Below are positions 33,445 to 41,783 of a DNA stretch of 64,000 nt, one piece after another (positions within the stretch are counted from its first letter, which is position 1; every line of letters begins with the position of its first letter). This DNA comes from Halobacillus_B rhizosphaerae (GTDB lineage Bacteria; Bacillota; Bacilli; Bacillales; Halobacillaceae), in the NCBI RefSeq assembly GCF_046719735.1, contig NZ_JAUTWQ010000014.1, forward strand, positions 62,001 to 126,000, read 5' to 3'. Under the pieces are notes generated by a model. The model did no database searches. It was not told where the DNA came from and was given only the letters and a program-made list of their open reading frames with translations. The translations under genes were made by a program, and so were the position numbers.

Positions 33445-34338
33445 CTATTGCTCTGCTAGTAGTGCTGCACCAATGACACCGCCCTCCCCTCCCAGGGAAG
33501 CAACCGTGATATTTATAGCAGGGACTAGTCCTGGATAGACGTAAGATTTCAATTTTTCCTTTAACGGAGTTAAAATTAAATCCTCTGATTTCATAACTCC
33601 GCCTCCCAAAACAAAAATGGCTGGATTTACTATGTGTGTGATATTCGCCAGCCCCATTGCCAGATAATCAATGGCTTCATTGACCACCATGACCGCCTGT
33701 TCATCACCTTGAGTGGCCAAACGAAACACTTCTTCCGCACCACCAGTTATATGATAGCGCTCCTCAGCAATTTTTCCAATGGCAGTGCCGCTTGAATGAC
33801 TTTCCAAAGAGCCACGGTTCAGATTACTTTGCTGATAACCATGGGGATCTAGAATCATATTTCCGATTTCTCCTGTATAACCTTGAGCGCCATCAAAAAC
33901 TGTCCCATCAATGACTAGCCCGCCGCCGATCCCCGTACTTACGGTTATATAAAATACACTTTCATACCCTTTCCCGCTTCCGAATTTCGCCTCTGCCAAA
34001 GCGGCAGCGTTCGCATCATTATTTAATTGCACTCTTGTTTCAAAGTGTGCCTCTAAATCATCTGTGATGTGAATATTATCCCATCCCGGTAAATTCGGAG
34101 GACTCAAGATAATACCCTCTTTCGGATCAAGCGGCCCGGGAGCACCAATCCCGATTCCATCAATCGATTTATTTCCGCGAATGTTTTCAATCATCTGGAT
34201 CATTTTTTCTTTCGTATGTTCGTATCCTTTTTCTGCTTCTGTTGTTTCATGCAGAATTTCTTCAATCTCACCTTGTGCATTTATGATAGCCACTCGGACA
34301 TTCGTCCCACCTAAGTCAATTCCAATATGAATCCCCAA
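33445..34338 (-). CDS. ROK family glucokinase-like kinase lacking the zinc cysteines
   Basis: Probably ATP-dependent glucokinase. The start is TTG 34338 with GAGGAGG eight bases upstream, giving 297 aa; an upstream ATG-led extension has no support. ATP loop GIDLGGTNVRVA at the N-terminus, catalytic Asp in LNNDANAAALAE, GTG-like ISTGIGGGL. The zinc-binding segment of ROK proteins, normally GH followed by CxCGxxGC, reads GEIGNMILDPHGYQQSNLN here: the His and all Cys are gone. ROK enzymes without this site exist, and activity may be retained. The name glucokinase is therefore provisional. No pathway neighbour helps. Confidence 0.75.
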   Translation of the reverse strand: MGIHIGIDLGGTNVRVAIINAQGEIEEILHETTEAEKGYEHTKEKMIQMIENIRGNKSIDGIGIGAPGPLDPKEGIILSPPNLPGWDNIHITDDLEAHFETRVQLNNDANAAALAEAKFGSGKGYESVFYITVSTGIGGGLVIDGTVFDGAQGYTGEIGNMILDPHGYQQSNLNRGSLESHSSGTAIGKIAEERYHITGGAEEVFRLATQGDEQAVMVVNEAIDYLAMGLANITHIVNPAIFVLGGGVMKSEDLILTPLKEKLKSYVYPGLVPAINITVASLGGEGGVIGAALLAEQ

Positions 34339-34514
34339 TTTACTGCCTCCTCTAATAATTCCATGCATCTTGCTTCTATAGACTATTTTAACAGGTTTTA
34401 AAAATCGGTCATAACAGTAAAGAGACAATATAGGATAAGATAAAGAAAATGCCGTACAATTGACTAGTGAAATCAAGATAAAAATAGGAAGCGTCATTTA
34501 TATTAACACTAATA

Positions 34515-34549
34515 AAACCTGAACGATTGCAAAACAAAAGTTCAGGTTT
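34515..34549 (-). terminator. Terminator after the thioesterase pair
   Basis: Perfect 10-bp stem AAACCTGAAC with GTTCAGGTTT, 15-base loop, then TATTAG on the minus strand. Stem is a divergent relative of the recurrent family. Confidence 0.7.
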
Positions 34550-34597
34550 AGGTAAGTGAATCTTTTTTAAATAATACCATCCTCAGCTTAGCTGCTT

Positions 34598-34972
34598 TTA
34601 TTTAAAGATAGTAGAGCCTTTCAGCATTTCTGGTTTTGCGCCGAGGACCAGCAAAAATAATTTAGGATCCCCAACTTTTCGATGTCTTTTCATCGTATCT
34701 TTAATTACAGCAACATCTTTATGGGAGGTTAGTTTCTTCACTTCTGACTGATACAGAGAAAGAATCGATTCCTTTACATACTCAGGTTTATAAGGCGCAA
34801 TTTCTTCTTCCATTAACAGAGAACCCATAAAGCCATATTTAATTTGCAGCTGACGCGTTAAACTCACGACATGCAGAAGCTGGTCATACAGGTCGGGATA
34901 ATCCTTTTTTAATTGATCAAGATCCTCTTTTGCTTGATTGATTTCATTAAGACTGGCTAACGTTTTCAGCAT
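34598..34972 (-). CDS. Unknown 124-aa helical protein, overlaps the thioesterase gene
   Basis: Not recognised. The gene overlaps the 3' end of the thioesterase gene by 26 bases, and GAGGAGGG precedes its ATG, so the two are cotranscribed. The protein is helical throughout (LNEINQAKEDLDQLKKDYPDL, VKESILSLYQSEVKKLTSHK), with no membrane segment or catalytic motif. A role with acyl-CoA metabolism is only inferred from operon position. Confidence 0.7.
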   Translation of the reverse strand: MLKTLASLNEINQAKEDLDQLKKDYPDLYDQLLHVVSLTRQLQIKYGFMGSLLMEEEIAPYKPEYVKESILSLYQSEVKKLTSHKDVAVIKDTMKRHRKVGDPKLFLLVLGAKPEMLKGSTIFK

Positions 34973-35501
34973 CGTAAGCTCCCTCCTCTTCCCAAGGTTT
35001 TTCCAGACCGATGATCTCAGTTAGTTCTTTACTGTGCTGTCTCCTTACACGCCGTGTTTTTGCTCTTTCTTTACCGGACTCGTATAAGAATTTCTCCTCT
35101 TGTGATTCGGGAGTAATATCTGGAACCTGGACGGGTCTCTTATCTTCATCCAGTGCGACGAAGGTTAAAAAGGCAGTAGCCGCCATTCTTCTTTCACCTG
35201 TAATCATATCTTCAGCGATTACTTTGCAGAAGATCTCCATGGAACGGTTTCCTGTATAAGATACAAATGATTCCACACAAACAGAATCTGATTGCTGAAT
35301 GGGATGAAGAAAATCAATGGAGTCCGTAGAAGCCGTCACACATTCTTTCACCCGGGCATGGCGTCGTGCGGATAAAGTGGCATTATTATCGAGCTTCTTC
35401 ATAAGTACTCCACCGAATAAAGTGTTGTAGTTATTTAGATCGTTGATCATAACTTGGTCAGTATTTACGATTAAACTTTCTTTTGGACTTTTTGCTTGCA
35501 T
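34947..35501 (-). CDS. Acyl-CoA thioesterase (hot-dog fold)
   Basis: Cytoplasmic 184-aa thioesterase of the BFIT/ACOT-like group hydrolysing acyl-CoA esters. Characteristic sequence: MINDLNNYNTLFGGVLMKKLD, where the Asn/Gly turn lines the CoA site, and HPIQQSDSVCVES followed by GNRSMEI. One hot-dog domain fills residues 10-135; the tail 135-184 is charged. It resembles Bacillus YkhA. GAGAGGATAG precedes the ATG. The 270 bases upstream (35502-35742) hold no gene I can support. Confidence 0.85.
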   Translation of the reverse strand: MQAKSPKESLIVNTDQVMINDLNNYNTLFGGVLMKKLDNNATLSARRHARVKECVTASTDSIDFLHPIQQSDSVCVESFVSYTGNRSMEIFCKVIAEDMITGERRMAATAFLTFVALDEDKRPVQVPDITPESQEEKFLYESGKERAKTRRVRRQHSKELTEIIGLEKPWEEEGAYDAENVSQS

Positions 35502-35742
35502 TTATGATCTATCCTCTCTTTAGTTGACTGAATAATAAGCTTCAAAAGCTTGCTATGAGTACAGTTTACGACTAGATCTGAAATATTGAAAATAGTTAAT
35601 AATCATGTTAATCATAGACAATATCTATGAAAATGGTTACATAGATTCCCAGCATGCATAGGAATAGCTTATTGAAAGACAATAGGGTATGTAAAAAAGG
35701 GTATAAAAAAGAGCATCATAACCGTTTATTATTTTTTTCCAT

Positions 35743-35776
35743 AAAAAAAAGAGAAAGCATTTCCCCCTTCTCTTTA
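35743..35776 (-). terminator. Rho-independent terminator after the DUF6241-like gene
   Basis: Perfect 8-bp stem AAAGAGAA with TTCTCTTT, 12-base loop, followed by eight T on the minus strand; it overlaps the stop codon of the gene. Confidence 0.85.
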
Positions 35777-36292
35777 ATCATCAAAATTCTTTTTAATATA
35801 GTTTTCTTCCTCTTTGTCTGATAACAACCCGGTAGCTTTTCCGATAGAACCACCTTGAAGGTCCCATATCGCATTGTGGGCTTCAACTGCATTTGAGAAA
35901 TTTCCTTTACTCCAAGGGATCAATATATTTTCATATAAATCAGGATGCTTAAAAGCATCGACTTCCTCCGCTTTTTTCAGAATCCCCAACAGTCGATCAA
36001 TTTTCTTCTGAGTCATCCTTTCTGCTCCCCACTTGCGATCTGCTTCTACTTTCTGATGACTCATTGCATGAATGGTCGCTTGAAACTGAGCTTCGCCGGG
36101 AACTTCTTTAATATCAGCTATCTGTACTTTTACATCATTCAATGACTCCTTCTGGACGGGTACCTCTGCTATATAATTGGGATGATCTCCCGCCATACCT
36201 CCATTGACTATCTTAAATACTCCAATTCCTACACCTGCCATAAGTAAAAGAGCAACGGGCACTCCTATTAATAAAGTTTTTTTAAAACTCAT
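35774..36292 (-). CDS. Membrane-anchored protein, DUF6241-like
   Basis: Starts at ATG 36292 after GAGGAGCGG; 172 aa. Residues 5-27 (LLIGVPVALLLMAGVGIGVF) are an uncleaved anchor, leaving an extracellular domain of about 145 residues. HAMSHQKVEADRKWGAERMT and the tail AHNAIWDLQGGSIGKATGLL followed by SDKEEENY match my memory of the Bacillus DUF6241 family, function unknown. It stands alone between its terminator and a LysR gene. Confidence 0.7.
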   Translation of the reverse strand: MSFKKTLLIGVPVALLLMAGVGIGVFKIVNGGMAGDHPNYIAEVPVQKESLNDVKVQIADIKEVPGEAQFQATIHAMSHQKVEADRKWGAERMTQKKIDRLLGILKKAEEVDAFKHPDLYENILIPWSKGNFSNAVEAHNAIWDLQGGSIGKATGLLSDKEEENYIKKNFDD

Positions 36293-36443
36293 GTAAAATC
36301 CGCTCCTCAAGTATTTAAGCTGTGAGTAATACGTTATACGCCATTCGTCTCATTTTCAAGTCAATCGGTAAAATTAGCCAAAAAAAAAGCAGATCATCTA
36401 TCCATCTACTCTTTTCCCTCTTCTTACTTGAGCTGCTCTTATA

Positions 36444-37325
36444 TTATTTTCTAGTGAGTAAATCCTGGGTAAACTTCAGCCACTCCTTTGTAGCGTAAGA
36501 TAGATATTGATCTTTTCGCCAAATAATCGCCAGATCCCATTCAATTGTAGGCTTAACAACTTTAACCGTTCGCACTTCTTCTTTTAGTAACTGAGAAACA
36601 CTGTAAGGCAAGATGGAAATCCCTAAATTAGCGGTAATCATTTTTCCAATGAAATCCCATTGAGAACTTTCTGATACCACTTTAGGAACGAAACCTGCTT
36701 CTTTACAGGCAGACGTAATCCGATCGTTTAAGACAAAATCCTTATTAAATAAGATGAACTGCTCCTCATGAAGCTCTTCCAGCTTCACTTGTTTGCGATT
36801 CGCCAAGCGGTGGTTAGGTGGGAGTACTACCTTCAGTTCTTCTTTCATGAACGAGAAAAAGTGAAATTCCTCCTGGGTGGGCAATACAGTAATTCCTACA
36901 TCCAGTTCTTCTTGATTAATATTCTCTTCAATCTTTTTAGCGCCGTCTTCTACTAGCTGAAAGGTAATATTAGGATATTCGTTGTGGAAATCTCCAAGAA
37001 TTTGAATAAACTCTGCTGCATCCATAATAGGCGGTAGCCCAATACGGATGTGTCCCTTTTGCAGTCCGAGCAGATCATCTAGCTCGGTCTGAAGATTGTT
37101 AAATGCTTTATCGATAATTTGTGCCTGCTCTAAGATGACTCTCCCTGCATCGGTAAGGACTAATTTCTTATGGGAGCGGTCAAATAGTTCAACCCCAAGC
37201 TCCGTTTCTAAATTCTTAATCATTTTACTGATCGTCGGCTGGGTAACAAATAAATGATCTGCTGCCCGGGTAAAGCTGTTAAAGCGTGAAACTTCTATAA
37301 AATACTGCAAATGATGAATATCCAT
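36444..37325 (-). CDS. LysR family transcriptional regulator
   Basis: A 293-aa LysR protein. Winged HTH at residues 1-60 (YFIEVSRFNSFTRAADHLFV, TQPTISKMIKNLE), then the substrate-binding domain at 90-290. The N-terminal wording is close to the CidR/YwbI and AlsR-like branch of Bacillus. It is divergent from the KtrB-like transporter, but the 222-base space between them shows no clear T-N11-A operator. Targets unknown. Confidence 0.9.
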   Translation of the reverse strand: MDIHHLQYFIEVSRFNSFTRAADHLFVTQPTISKMIKNLETELGVELFDRSHKKLVLTDAGRVILEQAQIIDKAFNNLQTELDDLLGLQKGHIRIGLPPIMDAAEFIQILGDFHNEYPNITFQLVEDGAKKIEENINQEELDVGITVLPTQEEFHFFSFMKEELKVVLPPNHRLANRKQVKLEELHEEQFILFNKDFVLNDRITSACKEAGFVPKVVSESSQWDFIGKMITANLGISILPYSVSQLLKEEVRTVKVVKPTIEWDLAIIWRKDQYLSYATKEWLKFTQDLLTRK

Positions 37326-37547
37326 ACAATCGTAACTGCCTCTTTTCCTACAATAGGTTATACTTAATAATAGAGAAAAGAGCCATTAAATTTCAACAGC
37401 TGAGGGCCGTTTGTTACATCCTTTCTTATTAAAATCTCTATACCCTCTTGCCAACCATAGAAATTAGCTATAAAATCCATGATGACTGCAATGTTTGATA
37501 ACACATAGACTCAGTCAAGTCACAAGCAAGGATAAGGGGCACAAAGT

Positions 37548-38915
37548 ATGAAACGATCGTACTTATTAAATTTAAGCCATTTGTTTGATCGGCTTTCACC
37601 ATTTCAAATTATCGTACTTTTTTACATATCTGCTGTAATGATTTCCACCCTGCTTGTCAGCCTGCCATTTCTCCATACGGATGGAGCGACGATCAGCTTC
37701 ATTGATTGTCTCTTTACGGCGGTAAGCGCCGTAAGTGTTACAGGCTTAACTGTCGTTCCCACTGAAAGTACCTTCAATACAGGGGGTTACTTTGTTATTA
37801 TGTTCATTCTTCAGTTCGGCGGAATCGGAATCATGACGCTCGGCACCTTTATTTGGATGCTGATGGGGAAGAAAATCGGGTTAAAGCGAAGGCAATTAAT
37901 TAAAACGGATCAGAACCGGACAACGTTCTCGGGGCTGGTGCGATTAATCAGACAAATTCTTATTATTGTCATTGCGATTGAAGTAGTGGGGGCTATAGTT
38001 CTCGGCATTTACTTTACGGAATATTTCCCTACTATTGGCGAGGCATTCGTTCAAGGGATGTTTGCTTCCGTAAGTGCGACTACGAACGCCGGATTTGATA
38101 TTACCGGTTCTTCCTTAGTAATGTTTGAGCATGATTATTTTGTTCAATTTGTTAATATGCTGCTTCTTACACTGGGTGCAATTGGATTTCCAGTTCTGAT
38201 CGAAGTGAAGGATTACTTAACGAAAAAGCCTGGTGATTTCTTTAACTTTTCCTTATTTACCAAACTTACATCAACTACTTTTGGCGCACTGGTACTCGTC
38301 GGAGCCATTGCCATTTACTTTTTTGACCGAACGCATTTCTTTGCAGATAAATCATGGCACGAATCCCTTTTTTACTCATTATTTCAATCCGTCACTACGA
38401 GAAATGGCGGACTGGCAACTATGGATGTTAGTGAATTCTCTATTCCTACTTTATTAGTTATCTCTGTCCTCATGTTTATCGGGGCCTCCCCCAGCAGTGT
38501 AGGTGGCGGGATCCGTACGACTACTTTTGCCATTATGATTATCAGCATAGTGGCGTATGCCCGTGGTAAAAGCAGGGTACGAATCTTCAAGCGGGAGATC
38601 GACACAGAAGACATCTTCCGCTCCTTTATCGTCATTAATACGGCCATTATTATCTGCGGGATATCGATCATCTTCTTAAATGTGCTGGAACCTCAATTTA
38701 CATTGATTCAAGTCGCGTTTGAGGCTTGTTCCGCATTCGGAACAACAGGTTTGTCCATGGGAATCACACCTGATCTCCACACGGCAGGCAAGCTTATCAT
38801 TATCGCATTAATGTTTATTGGAAGGATTGGGATCTTCTCCTTCTTATTCATTATTCGAGGGAAAGTAACAAAAGACAATTACCGTTATCCTAAAGAAGCC
38901 GTTATTATTGGATAG
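37548..38915 (+). CDS. Ktr/Trk potassium transporter, membrane subunit (KtrB/KtrD-like)
   Basis: K+ channel-like membrane subunit of 455 aa with four pore-loop repeats. The selectivity filter equivalents are visible as SVTGLTVV near residue 68, TTNAGFD near 183, TTRNGGLA near 289 and GTTGLSMG near 400, each with the conserved Gly. It needs a KtrA/KtrC-type RCK gating protein, which is not adjacent. Potassium uptake is important for osmoadaptation in halotolerant Bacillaceae. SD AAGGGG. Ends in a bidirectional terminator. Confidence 0.93.
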   Translation: MKRSYLLNLSHLFDRLSPFQIIVLFYISAVMISTLLVSLPFLHTDGATISFIDCLFTAVSAVSVTGLTVVPTESTFNTGGYFVIMFILQFGGIGIMTLGTFIWMLMGKKIGLKRRQLIKTDQNRTTFSGLVRLIRQILIIVIAIEVVGAIVLGIYFTEYFPTIGEAFVQGMFASVSATTNAGFDITGSSLVMFEHDYFVQFVNMLLLTLGAIGFPVLIEVKDYLTKKPGDFFNFSLFTKLTSTTFGALVLVGAIAIYFFDRTHFFADKSWHESLFYSLFQSVTTRNGGLATMDVSEFSIPTLLVISVLMFIGASPSSVGGGIRTTTFAIMIISIVAYARGKSRVRIFKREIDTEDIFRSFIVINTAIIICGISIIFLNVLEPQFTLIQVAFEACSAFGTTGLSMGITPDLHTAGKLIIIALMFIGRIGIFSFLFIIRGKVTKDNYRYPKEAVIIG

Positions 38916-38919
38916 TCAC

Positions 38920-38957
38920 AAAGCCCGCAGATTCTCTTAAGAGAGTCCGCGGGCTTT
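38920..38957. terminator. Bidirectional terminator between ktr and clpP
   Basis: AAAGCCCGC paired with GCGGGCTTT, with inner complementarity around a TTAA centre. Lies between the convergent transporter and ClpP genes. Confidence 0.85.
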
Positions 38958-38964
38958 CGCATAC

Positions 38965-39537
38965 CTAGATAATTTTGTCGATCAATCCATATTCTTTTGC
39001 TTCTTCAGCGCTCATAAAGTAATCCCGTTCCATATCCTCGCGAACCTTTTCCAAAGATTGACCGGTTCTATCCGAAATTATCTTTGTTAGATGTTCTTTA
39101 AGTTTCAAAATTCTTTTCGCAGATATCTCAATATCTGTCGCCTGACCCTTCACTCCACCTAAAGGCTGATGAATCATCACCTCACTATTGGGCAGGGCAT
39201 AACGCTTTCCTTTGGCACCGGCAAGCAATAGAACCGCCCCAAATGAAGCCGCCATTCCCGTACAAATAGTCCTTACATCTGGTTTAATGTGCTGCATCGT
39301 GTCAAAAATAGCAAATCCTGCTGAAGTAGAACCTCCTGGGCTGTTTATATAAAGAGATATATCTTTCTCAGGATCATTCGCAGATAAGAAGAGCAGCTGT
39401 GCGACAATAATATTTGCCGTTTGATCATTAATTTCATCACCTAGTATTACAATCCTGTCTTTAAGCAGTCTGGAATAAACGTCATAGGACCGTTCTCCAT
39501 TTGCCGATTGTTCAATAACATAGGGAATTGCCGTCAT
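38965..39537 (-). CDS. ClpP-type protease subunit, second paralogue likely
   Basis: Self-compartmentalising serine protease, 190 aa, no signal peptide. Catalytic triad Ser98 (GMAASFGAV), His123 (MIHQPLGG), Asp172 (ERDYFM) sits at the same residues as B. subtilis ClpP. The N-terminus MTAIPYVIEQSANGERSYD fits a ClpP that works with ClpX/ClpC-type unfoldases. It is cotranscribed with a sigma factor gene (24-base gap), not with its usual housekeeping neighbours, so it is probably an extra copy. It may degrade a regulator such as an anti-sigma factor. SD AAGGAGG. Confidence 0.9.
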   Translation of the reverse strand: MTAIPYVIEQSANGERSYDVYSRLLKDRIVILGDEINDQTANIIVAQLLFLSANDPEKDISLYINSPGGSTSAGFAIFDTMQHIKPDVRTICTGMAASFGAVLLLAGAKGKRYALPNSEVMIHQPLGGVKGQATDIEISAKRILKLKEHLTKIISDRTGQSLEKVREDMERDYFMSAEEAKEYGLIDKII

Positions 39538-39561
39538 TATGAGTCCTCCTTATCCTATGGC

Positions 39562-40212
39562 TTAAGCAGCCACGAGGGAGAGGGTTGGGGTGTTGGAAAG
39601 TGTCTTAGCAGCAAAGACTTCAAAAGCAGGCAAAGCTTGAAGGAGACGGGTGGGATCGTTAAGTTTTAATGCCTCATAAAACAGCGCATACACCTCTTCA
39701 TTTACGTCCCGATCGATGAGCTTTATTCCTACGTCGTGCTTCTTTCTCAGACGATTTCTCGCTCTCATCAATCCAGCTTTCACTGCTTCTTCAGAAGTGT
39801 CTAAAGCTTCAGCTATTTCTTTCGCCTGATATTGAAACGTTTCTTTTAGAAAAAGGATAACCGCCTGCTTGGGGGTCAGTTTACTAAGCAGCTCTTCTAT
39901 GGACTCCATCCAGTCGTCACAGCTAAACTGCTTTTCCTTAGAGACTAGAGGCAGCGGAGAGTCCCGAAGCTCTTCCTTCTTACGCTTTCGGATCGTGTCT
40001 ATCCACAAATGGTAAGTCATCTTCCTGAGAAGAGCCATTGTCATATCGTGCTCCGGATAATACTGATAAGCTTTAGTGGCTGCCTCCTGTACTAAATCCT
40101 CTCCATCCCAATCGTTTTTAGCTAGAAACCGGCCGTAATTTTTCAATTGCTCATACCAGTCATCTGGAAGCTTTGTCACTTTGTTCTCCTTTTGGGTCCG
40201 TGAATGATTCAT
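39562..40212 (-). CDS. Sigma-70 family factor with C-terminal extension, operon with clpP
   Basis: A 216-aa alternative sigma factor. Region 2: NDWDGEDLVQEAATKAYQYY and HLWIDTIRKRK around residues 33-78. Region 4: LTPKQAVILFLKETFQYQ and EIAEALDTSEEAVKAGLMRA around 110-152. After that comes a 60-residue tail (DVNEEVYALFYEALKLND and onwards) reminiscent of the start of a SnoaL-type tail of some ECF factors, but much shorter. No anti-sigma gene is adjacent; a clpP paralogue follows instead. AAGGAG precedes the ATG by nine bases. Confidence 0.85.
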   Translation of the reverse strand: MNHSRTQKENKVTKLPDDWYEQLKNYGRFLAKNDWDGEDLVQEAATKAYQYYPEHDMTMALLRKMTYHLWIDTIRKRKKEELRDSPLPLVSKEKQFSCDDWMESIEELLSKLTPKQAVILFLKETFQYQAKEIAEALDTSEEAVKAGLMRARNRLRKKHDVGIKLIDRDVNEEVYALFYEALKLNDPTRLLQALPAFEVFAAKTLSNTPTLSLVAA

Positions 40213-40381
40213 TCTGCTCGACTCCTTTCCACCCTCTCATAATAACTAACGCATTCATGTATGAAAAAGATATGGGCAGTGGCACTTTTTTTCATTTTAT
40301 CATGCTTTATTAGTAAGTATTCACTGAAACTGCTGAAGTGAATACAAAACGTGAAGCGATGCAATAATCACTTCACGGCGG

Positions 40382-40483
40382 TTACTTTATGATTTTAAAG
40401 AAGGCTAGAATAGCTAAAATCCAGAGTGGGATAGACAGGAGCGTCCCCCACAAACAGCCTTTCGCAAAGTTAGGTTCTTCCAA
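40382..40483 (-). CDS. Predicted 33-aa membrane peptide, TTG start
   Basis: TTG at 40483 follows GGGAGGGG. The peptide starts MEEPNFAKGCLWGTLLS and continues with a single membrane span (IPLWILAILAFF) and KIIK tail. It is short, so homology is weak, but a good SD, a Cys-Leu-Trp-Gly entry to the span and a basic C-terminus make it credible. Stop at 40382. Isolated between the sigma gene and the repeat-bearing gene. Confidence 0.45.
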   Translation of the reverse strand: MEEPNFAKGCLWGTLLSIPLWILAILAFFKIIK

Positions 40484-40683
40484 TACTACCCCTCCCTCCC
40501 TTCCTTTACTTCCATTTATAGGAACTATTTGTATTGTTCCCTTATGTAAAAAATTATAATCTATCCTCTTTATTTTAGCACTTTTTTTAAGGGGTATTTC
40601 TGATAAGACATGGGAGGGAGGGATAAAGTAATTTGCTTGGTAACAAGTCTTTAAGTACAGTGGAGGATTATGGAAGACTCGAT

Positions 40684-40941
40684 TTAGAGATGTTTGGGTC
40701 CGCTATTAACAATTAGAGTTGGGCGGCGCAGGAAATAACTCGCTTTCCTGTGGGGGCGCCGGCAAGCCTCCTCGTTCGTTTCACTCTCTGTGGGGTCTCG
40801 CCTACCACCTTCTCCCACTGGAGTCTCGTCATTTCCTTCGCCACCCATCATATGAAAAATGTACGGACCCATCCAAGTCAGCAAAAACAATTCTAACCAC
40901 GCTATAATCATGATAATTACCCAGTGAGACTTTTTATCCAC
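40684..40941 (-). CDS. Small membrane protein whose C-terminus is supplied by a dispersed repeat
   Basis: The frame begins at GTG 40941 close behind AGGGGGG (an upstream TTG at 40974 has no SD). Residues 8-31 (VIIMIIAWLELFLLTWMGPY) span the membrane and are followed by HMMGGEGNDETPVGEG. From about residue 44 the codons come from the GC-rich repeat at 40721-40812 and read as Arg/Pro/Glu-rich sequence with no family resemblance. So either the repeat inserted into a gene that once had another end, or the coding frame simply runs through it. Function unknown. Confidence 0.4.
   Translation of the reverse strand: MDKKSHWVIIMIIAWLELFLLTWMGPYIFHMMGGEGNDETPVGEGGRRDPTESETNEEACRRPHRKASYFLRRPTLIVNSGPKHL
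40721..40812 (-). repeat. GC-rich dispersed repeat of the Bacillaceae type
   Basis: On the minus strand the segment contains GGCGAGACCCCACAG, GAGGAGGCTTGCCGGCG, CCCCACAGGAAAGCGAG and TTTCCTGC. I recall near-identical 90-120-base units scattered in many Bacillaceae genomes, usually intergenic and strongly folded. It is far more GC-rich than its surroundings, with internal dyads (AGGAAA/TTTCCT, GGCGCC). Edges are approximate. Only one copy is in this window. Confidence 0.6.
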
Positions 40942-41017
40942 TGCCCCCCTATCTCGAAACTGAGACTTCAACAATTGGGAGATTTAGTGGAATAACTAGC
41001 CATCAATTTTTTCAGCA

Positions 41018-41050
41018 GAAAAACCTCCTGCTGAACATTAGCAGGAGGTT
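41018..41050 (-). terminator. Rho-independent terminator after the amino acid ABC operon
   Basis: Perfect 11-bp stem AACCTCCTGCT with AGCAGGAGGTT, 7-base loop, followed by TTTTCTG on the minus strand, 8 bases past the stop at 41058. Confidence 0.88.
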
Positions 41051-41057
41051 CCATCTA

Positions 41058-41783
41058 TTATAAAACTTTACTTAAAAATTCCTGAGTTCGTGGGTTCTGA
41101 GGGTTGGAAAAAATATTATCGGGAACATCTTCTTCCATGACAATCCCTTCATCCATAAAGATTACTCGATGACCGACTTCACGAGCAAATCCCATCTCGT
41201 GAGTAACTACAACCATCGTCATTCCTTCTTTTGCCAGATCCTTCATTACTTTCAACACATCCCCCACTAGTTCAGGGTCAAGGGCTGAGGTTGGCTCATC
41301 AAATAGCATTATCTTCGGGTTCATGGCTAGAGACCGCGCGATTGCTACCCTTTGTTTCTGACCGCCCGAGAGACTTTCAGGATAGACATGTGCTTTATCG
41401 CTCAGCCCTACTTTTTCCAGCAAAGGTAAAGCGGCTTTTTCCGCTTCACTTTTACTGATCTTTTTAATCTTTTTAGGACCAAGTGTGATGTTTTCAAGCA
41501 CGGTCATGTGAGGAAATAGGTTAAAGTGCTGAAAAACCATCCCCACTCTGGACCGGACTTCATTAATATTAACTTTAGGATCTGTTAAATTATCTCCTTC
41601 GATATAAACGTCTCCACCCGTAACTTCTTCTAGAAGATTTAAACAGCGAAGCAAGGTGCTTTTACCAGAGCCAGAGGGTCCAATCACACACACCACTTCT
41701 TGTTCTTTAACTTCTAAATCGATTCCTTTTAATACTTCATTCGAACCGAAAGATTTATGCAAATCATTTACTCTAATCATCAT
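41058..41783 (-). CDS. glnQ: Polar amino acid ABC transporter ATP-binding protein
   Basis: A 241-aa ABC ATPase that powers import. Walker A GPSGSGKST near residue 36, ABC signature LSGGQKQRV near 142, Walker B MLFDEPTSAL near 160, and a switch His in VVVTHEMGFA near 197. Its sequence is of the PAAT (GlnQ/HisP/ArtP) subclass. Its ATG overlaps the end of the permease gene, so the genes are translationally coupled. Confidence 0.95.
   Translation of the reverse strand: MMIRVNDLHKSFGSNEVLKGIDLEVKEQEVVCVIGPSGSGKSTLLRCLNLLEEVTGGDVYIEGDNLTDPKVNINEVRSRVGMVFQHFNLFPHMTVLENITLGPKKIKKISKSEAEKAALPLLEKVGLSDKAHVYPESLSGGQKQRVAIARSLAMNPKIMLFDEPTSALDPELVGDVLKVMKDLAKEGMTMVVVTHEMGFAREVGHRVIFMDEGIVMEEDVPDNIFSNPQNPRTQEFLSKVL

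Noticed and set aside
34339..34497. 53-codon N-terminal extension of the ROK kinase
   Set aside because: The ATP loop starts just after the TTG at 34338, which has an excellent SD; the extension has none.
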